Of a DNA stretch of 64,000 nt, positions 17,014 to 24,213 are shown in pieces. How positions within the stretch are numbered: position 1 is the stretch's first letter; the number at the start of each line of letters is the position of its first letter. This DNA comes from Methylomonas sp. Lineage in GTDB: Bacteria; Pseudomonadota; Gammaproteobacteria; Methylococcales; Methylomonadaceae. Below the pieces are notes generated by a model. It saw nothing but the letters and a program-made list of their open reading frames with translations. It did not search any database and was not told the DNA's origin. Position numbers and translations under genes: made by a program. The DNA lies in NCBI GenBank assembly GCA_002928965.1, contig PERU01000003.1, forward strand, positions 1-64,000, given 5' to 3'.

Positions 17014-18963
17014 TCAGTTAGCGTATCCTGCGGAACCGGATACGTGAGATAAATAATCCAGATCGATTTTTTCCAGAGGTAAACCGGACTCGGCAGGCGA
17101 ATATCGCCCCAATTCAATCAGCTGATTAGGCGGCAATGAGCCGACTATTTTGGTCAGATCGGCTAATTTGATGCCTTGTCGAATTAAAAACAGCATATAT
17201 GTGAAGCGCAACGTGTCTCCGCTGATTTGCTCGGGTTGTGCCAAGCCGCTGTCTATGGCGGCACAGCAGAGCAAAGTGTTAATGTCGTCCGGATTAGGCA
17301 ATTTATCAAAGACATGCCCATTGTTTAAACACTCGGCTACTGTTGCCGTCATCAGCACGTTTCGCTTTCCAGGTATCAAAATCATCAAGGTATCGAGGTT
17401 CAGACAATCGGGGGTTAGTGACAGAATCTCAGCCAAAGACAGACCATTCATAATCAAGCTGATGATGGCCTGCATGGGTGGTTCGGCCACTTCAAATAAC
17501 GCCAGTACTTCTGCAGGGTTTAATTCGCGCGGTATGTCCTGCAGCGGCAGGGATTTTAATGGCTGGTAACCGACTTGCGGTTGTTGCTGCGCCACATCGA
17601 GCATAGCCTGGGGTTGATGGTGTAAATGAATGCCCCCCAAATTCATGGGGGCAGCGAATGTTTCCGGTTCGCGATTTAGATAGTCGATAATCAGTACGGC
17701 CAGCAAAGCCAGAAATAAACTAAGCCCTAGTGCCAATAAAGCCTGTTGTAAATAGTTTGGTCTGATCGGTTTGTCGGGCAGTGAGGCCCAGTCCACCACA
17801 TCCACCTGCGGATACTTTTCGCGTTGCTTTACATCAATATCCACCAGTCGCTGCTTGGTATCCTGTTGTAAGGTTTCCAGCTTGAGCAATTCCTGTTGTA
17901 AGGCCTGATGAACTGCAAATTGTGAGGTATAGTCGGCAGCCAGTTGCTTGTGATCCTGCATTTGCTTTTTGATGGTTTGCACGGCTTGCCGGGCCGCGGC
18001 GTAATTGTTTTCGGCTTCCTGACGGGCAAAGTCTTTGCCTGTGCTGGATTTTTCGGTGATTTTGGTTTCCAGTTCGATTAACTGCTCGCGGACCTTACGC
18101 AGCCTGGGATTCAGTTGAATGTATTCTTTGGTGTATTGCGCTTCCAGACCGGCTAACTGATCGCGCAGTTTTTCAGCTTGCTGTACCAATACCGCCATGG
18201 TGTTGCCGTCAGCTTCCGGAACCACAACCTGGTTACGGGAAATTGCGTCTAAAACAGAGTCCAGCCGGGCTTTGGTTTTTACTTCATCTGTCAGCGCATC
18301 ATTCAAGGATTTGTTCAAACCTTGCAAACGGGCATGGGCCTGATTGTCTGCGCTTTCGGTGGATAAAATGTCATGCTGCAACCTGAACTGATCAACTTCG
18401 CGGCGTTTGTCCGTCAGTTGTTGTTCGATGCGTTTTAATTGGTCTTGAAGTTCTAGTGTGACTTTATCGGTGCTATCGGCAATAGCGCTTGTCCGCAATG
18501 TCAGGTAACTGTCGATCCAGGCATTGACAGCCCGCTGTAACAATTTCGGGTCTACACCTTCAGCCTGTAAACGCACTAAATTAGTATTCGGTTCCGGGAT
18601 CACTTCGAACATGCTTTTCAATTCGTCCTGACTCCAGTTGCGATTGTTGGTCAGCATGTTCTGCAGATGCTCAACGGTTTTATCCAGTACGGCAGGCCCT
18701 AATAGAATTTGTTTTTGAATACGGACATGTTGAATATCAGCAGATGGACTGGCCTGATCAATGTCGGTTTTTGCCATGGTCAACACGGTCGCCATACTTT
18801 GATAGATAGCCGGTTGCAGGAAGATATAAGTCTGCGAGGCCAGTATGCAAGGCAGGAACACCAATAAAAACACCCACCAACGCCTGACGTGACGCGAGCG
18901 GATAGGGTAGGGATTGTCAAAACCATTCGATGGCATTTGGTACTCGGGTTGCTGGAAAGTCAT
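17014..18963 (-). CDS. Wzz/GumC-like chain-length protein fused to a degenerate tyrosine-recombinase-like domain
   Basis: This 649-residue protein has an N-terminal membrane helix (VFLLVFLPCILASQTYIFL, about 31-49), a long periplasmic coiled-coil region (about 160-395) and a second helix (LLALGLSLFLALLAVLIIDYL, about 409-429). That is the Wzz/GumC plan for controlling polysaccharide chain length. Where bacterial tyrosine kinases attach in related proteins, residues 478-630 instead read like a phage-integrase catalytic core. LNPAEVLALFEVAE matches the start, NGLSLAEILSL matches TGLRxSEL with Arg replaced by Ser (509), DTLRFTY matches HxLRHT with only the Arg (586) kept, VGS replaces LGH, and GRYSP keeps the tyrosine (621). 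Catalysis is unlikely; DNA or protein binding is possible. It lies 42 bases after the HerA-like ATPase gene, in the same direction. The domain call is my reading of motif order. Confidence 0.7.
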   Translation of the reverse strand: MTFQQPEYQMPSNGFDNPYPIRSRHVRRWWVFLLVFLPCILASQTYIFLQPAIYQSMATVLTMAKTDIDQASPSADIQHVRIQKQILLGPAVLDKTVEHLQNMLTNNRNWSQDELKSMFEVIPEPNTNLVRLQAEGVDPKLLQRAVNAWIDSYLTLRTSAIADSTDKVTLELQDQLKRIEQQLTDKRREVDQFRLQHDILSTESADNQAHARLQGLNKSLNDALTDEVKTKARLDSVLDAISRNQVVVPEADGNTMAVLVQQAEKLRDQLAGLEAQYTKEYIQLNPRLRKVREQLIELETKITEKSSTGKDFARQEAENNYAAARQAVQTIKKQMQDHKQLAADYTSQFAVHQALQQELLKLETLQQDTKQRLVDIDVKQREKYPQVDVVDWASLPDKPIRPNYLQQALLALGLSLFLALLAVLIIDYLNREPETFAAPMNLGGIHLHHQPQAMLDVAQQQPQVGYQPLKSLPLQDIPRELNPAEVLALFEVAEPPMQAIISLIMNGLSLAEILSLTPDCLNLDTLMILIPGKRNVLMTATVAECLNNGHVFDKLPNPDDINTLLCCAAIDSGLAQPEQISGDTLRFTYMLFLIRQGIKLADLTKIVGSLPPNQLIELGRYSPAESGLPLEKIDLDYLSHVSGSAGYAN

Positions 18964-19005
18964 ACAAATTGCCTGGGAATGAATGGGAAACGGACAATAC
19001 AGGGG

Positions 19006-20664
19006 TTATTGGCGGGTTTGGGTGCGCCAATTATTAACGATGCCTTCCACATCCAGATCATCCGGTCCTTCCCGCCAGCCGGTAAAATAATCCACGTCGT
19101 TACTTTTGGGTTCTGGATTGGGCCGGTAAATTTGTACGCGGGTTGGTAAAGGGGCAGCTTCGCCCAATACCAAAGCCTCGCCACGACCTAACGACGTAAG
19201 AATATCGGTTAAATCGCCTTCCGCTTCCGGCACCAAGCCGCGGACATAAGCTTGGTCATCCGGGTTGGTGGTGCGCAAACAGATAAAAGTACTGCATTGC
19301 GCCAACATGGTTTCGGATAATTCGGTGGGTCTTTGGCTGACCACACCAATAGACACACCGTATTTTCGGCCTTCTTTGGCAATCCGTTCCATCATTTTCT
19401 TGGTGCCTTCAAATTGACCGCCTTTTTCGCGCGGAATGTAGGCATGGGCTTCTTCACAGATCAGTGTAATCGGAAACTCGCGTCGTTTCGGGTTCCAGTA
19501 ATTGAATTCATAAGCCAACCGTCCGACTTGTGCCGATACTGCCGGTCGCACGTCAGTCGGCACGGAACTTAAATCTACCACGGTAATATTGGATTTTCTG
19601 GCGCCAAGACCGATGAACTGCCGCAATAAGTCCGCCATACTGGCTGAACTGGTGCGTTTTTTGGGTTTCAGCAGGAAATCGTAACGTACATCGTTAAAGC
19701 GGCTTTGCATACGGATCAAAAACTCATCGAATTGCCCAAATAAGGCGCCGAAGGTTTTACCAAAATCCTTGCGCTCTTCGTTGGCGGCTTTGAATTGCAT
19801 GTATAGCTCGGCCAGGGAAAAATAAATCGGCGTGTCGATGGATACTGTACCCAAACCGATTTGTTTGGCTTCCTTGCGTTTCAATTGTTGCAACACTTCG
19901 CGCATGAAAGCCATTTGCGTGGAAGCGCCTTTGTCGTTGCGGTCGATGAATAAATCCACCAGTTCGGCGTAGGTCATCATCCAATAGGGCATTTCCAAAT
20001 CCATGGCATCCACATAATTGACCATCTCTTTGGGAAACGCTGATTCAATCTGACCTTCCTGGTTTTTCCAGCAATATTCACCGTGTAAATCCAGCATGAT
20101 CAAATGGGTTTTTGGCATGGCCCGAATAGTGTGTTGAATCAGGCTGGTGACAGTCCAGGATTTACCCGAACCGGATTGGCCGATGATGGCAAAATGCCGA
20201 CCGAACAGCGCACGCGGGTCCAGGCTCAGGTGATAGTCTTTATGCGAAGCCAACTGGCCGATGAAAAACTCATACTGACGAAACTTCACAAAAATGGCGT
20301 TGATTTCACTCAAGCCCACGGCGAAGACTTGCGCGCCCGGTGTGGGGTAATGCCGAACACCCCGCACAAAACTATTATCCTCATTCATTTCGCCCACCGG
20401 AATAAGCGAAATAAAACGATCACTTGCGCGATTGCCCAGCGTGTCAAAACGATCCCGTTCCCACATTTTGAATACCAGCGCCAGCACCCGGATATTAGCC
20501 TGCCTGATCACCACGTATGAACCAATGTTGCCGGCCAGAATTTCCTCGTTATCCACCTTGATGATGGGGGCAGCCGTTGAATGTTCTTCAATGATGCGGG
20601 CGTCCATGCCGTTGCCGCGCACCTCTACCAAGTTTCCAATCAGAATTTGTTCGTTTTCAGCCAT
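19006..20664 (-). CDS. HerA-like ATPase with HAS-barrel
   Basis: This 552-residue protein begins with a beta-rich HAS-barrel region (about 1-100), followed by a DUF87/HerA ATPase core: Walker A GQSGSGKS (162-169), LIMLDLHGEY (188-197), Walker B LICEEAHAYIP (401-411) and a later QRP segment (VSQRPTELSETM). HerA proteins form hexameric DNA translocases, usually paired with the nuclease NurA. No NurA is visible here, and the downstream partner is the Wzz-recombinase fusion. An agga site precedes the ATG. A role in DNA handling at the membrane, or as an unspecialised HerA, are both open. Confidence 0.85.
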   Translation of the reverse strand: MAENEQILIGNLVEVRGNGMDARIIEEHSTAAPIIKVDNEEILAGNIGSYVVIRQANIRVLALVFKMWERDRFDTLGNRASDRFISLIPVGEMNEDNSFVRGVRHYPTPGAQVFAVGLSEINAIFVKFRQYEFFIGQLASHKDYHLSLDPRALFGRHFAIIGQSGSGKSWTVTSLIQHTIRAMPKTHLIMLDLHGEYCWKNQEGQIESAFPKEMVNYVDAMDLEMPYWMMTYAELVDLFIDRNDKGASTQMAFMREVLQQLKRKEAKQIGLGTVSIDTPIYFSLAELYMQFKAANEERKDFGKTFGALFGQFDEFLIRMQSRFNDVRYDFLLKPKKRTSSASMADLLRQFIGLGARKSNITVVDLSSVPTDVRPAVSAQVGRLAYEFNYWNPKRREFPITLICEEAHAYIPREKGGQFEGTKKMMERIAKEGRKYGVSIGVVSQRPTELSETMLAQCSTFICLRTTNPDDQAYVRGLVPEAEGDLTDILTSLGRGEALVLGEAAPLPTRVQIYRPNPEPKSNDVDYFTGWREGPDDLDVEGIVNNWRTQTRQ

Positions 20665-20776
20665 GGTTGTCCTGCCTGCGTTAAAATCGTTTGGATTAGC
20701 TTAGTGCATTTTCTTGCCGAAGAGTAAATTTGTCAGTCTGTTTCAGCCAACTTAACACGGTCATTCAAGGAGTTTC

Positions 20777-21595
20777 ATGTTTAATCAATCCGCTTCGCCC
20801 TTGATCATGGGCATACTCAATGTCACCCCGGATAGCTTTTCGGATGGCGGACGGTATTGCAATATCGACGCCGCCTTGCAGCAAGTGGAGTTAATGATTC
20901 AGGAAGGGGTGGATATTGTTGATGTTGGCGGTGAATCGACCCGGCCTGGCTCTGAATCTGTCACCGCCTTTGAACAGATTCAACGGGTAGTGCCGGTCAT
21001 TCAAGCAATTCATACTGCATATCCGCAATTGACCTTGAGTATTGATACCATGCTGGCTGAGGTAGCCAAGGCCTCGATACAAGCTGGCGCCTGCCTTATC
21101 AACGATGTATCGGCCGGCTTAACGGATACGAAAATGTTGTCAGTTGCCGCAGCAAATGCCTGCCCGATTATTTTGATGCACATGCAGGGCTCGCCAAAAA
21201 TCATGCAGGATAATCCGCATTATGTGGATGTCCTGGCCGAGATCAAGTTGGCATTGCAGCAGCGTATCGATGCCGCTTTGGCGGCTGGCGTCGAGCCAAA
21301 GCATATTGCCATCGATTCGGGTATTGGGTTTGGCAAACGCAAACAGGATAATCTGGCTTTGCTGGCGCATTTGGATCAATTTGTGGCCATGGGTTATCCG
21401 GTGTTGTTGGGCACCAGCCGCAAGCGCTTTATGGGTAATATTTGCAACGTATCGGAACCCAGTGAGTTGGTAACGGCTACTGCGGTCACGACAGCACTTG
21501 GCGTGATGGCGGGAGTGCAGATATTTAGGGTACATGACGTCAAAGCCAACCGACAAGCGGCCGATGTGGCCTGGGCTATCAAGCAGGCTAAGTGA
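20777..21595 (+). CDS. folP: Dihydropteroate synthase FolP
   Basis: This 272-residue TIM-barrel enzyme has LIMGILNVTPDSFSDGG near the N-terminus (pterin site), VDVGGESTRPGS, INDVSAG, MHMQGSPKIMQDNP and GTSRKRFMG (p-aminobenzoate/phosphate site). It condenses p-aminobenzoate with hydroxymethyl-dihydropterin diphosphate in folate synthesis and is the sulfonamide target. AAGGAG lies 7 bases before the ATG. The next gene starts with a GTG that overlaps its stop. Confidence 0.95.
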   Translation: MFNQSASPLIMGILNVTPDSFSDGGRYCNIDAALQQVELMIQEGVDIVDVGGESTRPGSESVTAFEQIQRVVPVIQAIHTAYPQLTLSIDTMLAEVAKASIQAGACLINDVSAGLTDTKMLSVAAANACPIILMHMQGSPKIMQDNPHYVDVLAEIKLALQQRIDAALAAGVEPKHIAIDSGIGFGKRKQDNLALLAHLDQFVAMGYPVLLGTSRKRFMGNICNVSEPSELVTATAVTTALGVMAGVQIFRVHDVKANRQAADVAWAIKQAK

Positions 21596-22518
21596 AATCG
21601 ATACTTCATCCCAAGCTACAGATATTAGAAAATCAGTTTTCTCGATCAATCCTCACGCCAATAAACGATCCTGTTTTATCTGAGCGGCAACTGCAATTAT
21701 CTGTCAAACGGGATGACTTGCTGCATCCCGTCATCTCCGGCAACAAATGGCGCAAACTTAAATACAATCTCAATCATGCTTTGTACAGCGGATCAAATAC
21801 ATTGATCAGCATGGGCGGTGCGTATTCAAATCATCTGCATGCGCTGGCGTTTGTCGGCAAAGCACTTGGTTTAAAAACCCGAGCCTTTGTGCGCGGTGAG
21901 CAGCCAGCCTGCTTGAATCCAACCTTACAGGATTTGCAAACATGGGGCATGCAATTGCAGTTTGTGTCCCGTAGCGAATATCGACAACTGCGTCAATTCA
22001 AGCACTACCATAGTCTGCCCGATTTGAAACCCGGTGAATATTGGCTACCGGAAGGCGGTGCTACTGATTTGGCTTTGCAGGGCGTGGCGGAAATCATCCC
22101 GGAAATCGACGCCGCTTATGATGTATTGATGGTGGCCTGCGGCACTGGAGCCACATTGGCTGGATTGATTGCCGCCTCACCAAATTCCTCGCAAGTGTTA
22201 GGCGTCGCCGCGTTAAAGGCCGGCGGTTTTTTATATCAGGATGTGCAGCAGCTTTTGCCAGCACAGCAAACAATGGCCGGTTGGGACATATTGCTGGATT
22301 ATCATTTTGGGGGTTTTGGCAAAACGAGTTCAGTTTTAACAGCCTTCATGCAGCAATTTCAAACGCTGCATGGCGTGCCGCTGGAACCGATTTACACCGC
22401 CAAAACCTTGTTTGCATTTTATGATCTGGTGCAGCTGGGTTATTTTAAAACCGGTACTCACATCATCCTGTTGCACACCGGCGGCTTGCAAGGCTGGCGG
22501 GAAAGCCCTTGGCTGTGA
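21592..22518 (+). CDS. PLP-dependent ACC-deaminase / D-cysteine desulfhydrase family enzyme
   Basis: This 308-residue fold-type-II PLP enzyme has VKRDDLLHPVISGNKWRKL near residues 38-56, with Lys52 the probable Schiff-base lysine. GGAYSNHLHALA, ACGTGATLAGL and LLHTGGLQG (cofactor phosphate and ring contacts) complete the family pattern. The family includes 1-aminocyclopropane-1-carboxylate deaminase and D-cysteine desulfhydrase, and the sequence alone does not decide between them. The start is GTG at 21592, overlapping the folP stop (GTGA), which implies translational coupling. Confidence 0.85.
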   Translation: MKSILHPKLQILENQFSRSILTPINDPVLSERQLQLSVKRDDLLHPVISGNKWRKLKYNLNHALYSGSNTLISMGGAYSNHLHALAFVGKALGLKTRAFVRGEQPACLNPTLQDLQTWGMQLQFVSRSEYRQLRQFKHYHSLPDLKPGEYWLPEGGATDLALQGVAEIIPEIDAAYDVLMVACGTGATLAGLIAASPNSSQVLGVAALKAGGFLYQDVQQLLPAQQTMAGWDILLDYHFGGFGKTSSVLTAFMQQFQTLHGVPLEPIYTAKTLFAFYDLVQLGYFKTGTHIILLHTGGLQGWRESPWL

Positions 22519-22606
22519 TTGTGCTTTATTTGCTTGGATAGAGTTATCGACGGTCATTATGTTCATGCATGGCATAGACTACACTCTGGATTTTTAACTG
22601 AGGTAG

Positions 22607-22744
22607 CAGCCGAATGCCGAAAATTCGAACTCCGCGTGGAATGTGGATTTCGGAATTGGCAGTGTCGGTTCGCTCAGTAAGACCCGCGTTCACGCCGACC
22701 GCGTTAGTGACCACCACGTCCGTTTAGTGCGCGGCGGACAGTGA
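22607..22744 (+). pseudogene. C-terminal remnant of a DUF1566-type protein
   Basis: A frame without an upstream start (stop at 22604-22606) encodes SSN-like residues, then AWNVDFGIGSVGSLSK, and ends HHVRLVRGGQ before the TGA at 22742-22744. The terminal VRLVRGGQ and the AWxVDF motif about 30 residues earlier are characteristic of the end of DUF1566 surface or lectin-like domains. Only about 45 codons remain, so this is a gene relic at the edge of the accessory patch. The rest of the 22519-22860 gap holds the operator-like repeat at 22811-22851. Confidence 0.6.
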
Positions 22745-22810
22745 TTTTTGTTTTTTGGCTTTGTGGGCTTGGCGGGTTGAATAATTCATTCCATATGGGT
22801 TAAGTGTTAT

Positions 22811-22851
22811 GTAGTTACAAAATGCTTGCCTAAGTTGTTATTTGTTACTAC
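22811..22851. promoter_or_regulatory. Inverted repeat upstream of brnT, candidate BrnA operator
   Basis: GTAGTTACAA (22811-22820) and TTGTTACTAC (22842-22851) are inverted copies with one mismatch, spaced 21 bases apart and ending 9 bases before the GTG start. Type II antitoxins such as BrnA autorepress by binding palindromes in this position, so this is the natural operator candidate. Confidence 0.45.
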
Positions 22852-22860
22852 GATCTACCT

Positions 22861-23139
22861 GTGGAAATTGAATACGACCCCGTCAAAAATGCCAAAAACC
22901 TAGCGGAACGCGGTTTGAGCTTTCAACGCGCAGTCGATTTCGATTTTGAAACCGCGAAAGTTTGGCAAGATACGCGCACGACTTACCCAGAATCGCGCTT
23001 TGTCGCTTTGGGCTATCTGGATAAACGGCTGCATGTGCTGGTGTTTTGTGAAACCGAGTGCGGGATTCGTGTCATCAGCTTTCGCAAAGCCAATTATCGA
23101 GAAGGAGCCGCTCATGGATTCACGCTTGCCCGACATTGA
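22861..23139 (+). CDS. brnT: BrnT-family toxin
   Basis: This 92-residue protein shows the BrnT pattern: EIEYDPVKNAKNLAERGLSF at the start, an aromatic VWQDTRTTYPE segment, RFVALGYLDKRLHVLVF and a closing IRVISFRKANYREGA. BrnT folds like RelE-type ribonucleases and inhibits translation, with BrnA as its antitoxin. The start is GTG. The antitoxin gene begins inside its last 26 bases, the usual toxin-first BrnTA order. Confidence 0.88.
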   Translation: MEIEYDPVKNAKNLAERGLSFQRAVDFDFETAKVWQDTRTTYPESRFVALGYLDKRLHVLVFCETECGIRVISFRKANYREGAAHGFTLARH

Positions 23140-23386
23140 TGCCGATGGCGAAGTCGGCGATTTATCTGAAGTTGACCCGGCTTTGTTCGGGGCATTTTCA
23201 TCCTTGCCTGCCGCGTTGCAGGACACGTTGCGTGGGCGCGGCAAACAAAAAAAACCGATCAAGGTTTCCACCACGGTGCGATTCGATGCCGATGTACTTG
23301 ACGCGTTTAAGTCATCAGGCCGAGGCTGGCAAACCCGCATGAATGATGCACTTAAAGAGTGGTTGAGAGAACATTCGCACACTTAA
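23114..23386 (+). CDS. brnA: BrnA-family antitoxin
   Basis: From the ATG at 23114, preceded by GAAGGAG, the product is 90 residues. The C-terminal part (KPIKVSTTVRFDADVLDAFK and WQTRMNDALKEWLREH) matches the ribbon-helix-helix half of BrnA antitoxins, which neutralise BrnT and repress the operon. A longer frame from 22946 runs inside brnT and lacks a ribosome binding site, so the internal start is chosen. Confidence 0.87.
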   Translation: MDSRLPDIDADGEVGDLSEVDPALFGAFSSLPAALQDTLRGRGKQKKPIKVSTTVRFDADVLDAFKSSGRGWQTRMNDALKEWLREHSHT

Positions 23387-23412
23387 CTTACATTATCCCC
23401 AGCCCGCTTCGT

Positions 23413-23471
23413 TTAGCGATAGCGTAATTGGAGGAATGTTTTCATCAAAATGTGCGATTACGCTTCGCTAA
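23413..23471. repeat. REP-type hairpin next to decayed RAYT
   Basis: TTAGCGATAGCGTAAT is inverted as ATTACGCTTCGCTAA, with one inserted base, around a loop of about 28 bases. The GCTTCGCTAA motif is typical of REP sequences mobilised by RAYT transposases, and a RAYT relic begins 72 bases downstream. Confidence 0.6.
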
Positions 23472-23542
23472 TCTACGTTTTGAATGACAGAGCTCTTAGA
23501 TGAGTAGAGGCGCTAGCCGAAACCCATCAAAAACACCCTCGA

Positions 23543-24038
23543 TTACACCAAATCCAATTCAGGATATATGCCGCCCGCCCAATTCGCAGGGAGAATGCCG
23601 CGTTTGACGAAATCATGAAATGAAGAATATCGCCAATCAGCAACACAACGGACATAGCCGTGTTTTGCTGGATTGTAATGAATATAGTCGACATGCTTGA
23701 CGAAGTCGTCCTCGTTTCTAATTCTATGCTCCCAAAACCGTCTTTGCCACTTGTGCCCGTTGGGTAAATACCGCGCTCCTATTTGCGTTCACGGCTTTTG
23801 GAAATTCGTTCGCCTGTTTCGACCTGTTTAGTAAAGTGGGTCTTAATGAGCCGCCAGCGGCAACTAAAATCATCGTCACCTTCGCGTCGATATTAAACGG
23901 GTGTTAATCTTTCACATTATGAAAACACTCGCGAAGCAGTTCAATTTTATCGGTCAGCAAAGTCCGATTTTGTTCCGCCAAATTGACTGTGAAAAAATAA
24001 CAACCGCCTTTGAGGTGATGTCGGCGATATTCTGTCAT
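23543..24038 (-). pseudogene. REP-associated tyrosine transposase (RAYT), degraded
   Basis: Translating the minus strand from an ATG at 24036-24038 gives MTEYRRHHLKGGCYFFTVNL and IELLRECFHNVKD, the RAYT N-terminus, stopped by TAA at 23904-23906. It resumes as HPFNIDAKV, then loses the expected LPDHLH-type HxH metal-binding segment. It continues DFSCRWRLIKTHFTKQVE, meets a TAG and changes frame before KWQRRFWEHRIRNEDDF and DYIHYNPAKHGYV, ending at 23543. RAYTs are single-strand DNA transposases of the Y1 class that move REP hairpins. At least one stop, one deletion and one frameshift or second stop make it inactive. The 13-base sequence TTGATGGGTTTCG flanks it in opposite orientations (23518-23530 and 24061-24073). 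Confidence 0.85.
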
Positions 24039-24060
24039 ATCTCATTTATTGGCGTTTCGG

Positions 24061-24089
24061 TTGATGGGTTTCGCTTCGCTCTACCCATC
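24061..24089. repeat. REP hairpin at the upstream edge of the RAYT relic
   Basis: GATGGGT (24063-24069) and ACCCATC (24083-24089) pair around TTCGCTTCGCTCT, a typical REP stem-loop. Its first 13 bases reappear inverted at 23518-23530 on the other side of the RAYT relic, which gives the arrangement expected for a RAYT with its own REP pair. No gene is seen from here to 24213. Confidence 0.65.
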
Positions 24090-24213
24090 CTGTCGGCAAT
24101 AGGCTCACTGGGTACTCTGTCGGTTGTTTTCCATGGGTCGAAATTTACCTGCCAACGCCTGAAAAATACAAATCTGTTTTTAATGCCGCCAGATGAATTC
24201 AGACCGTTACAGG

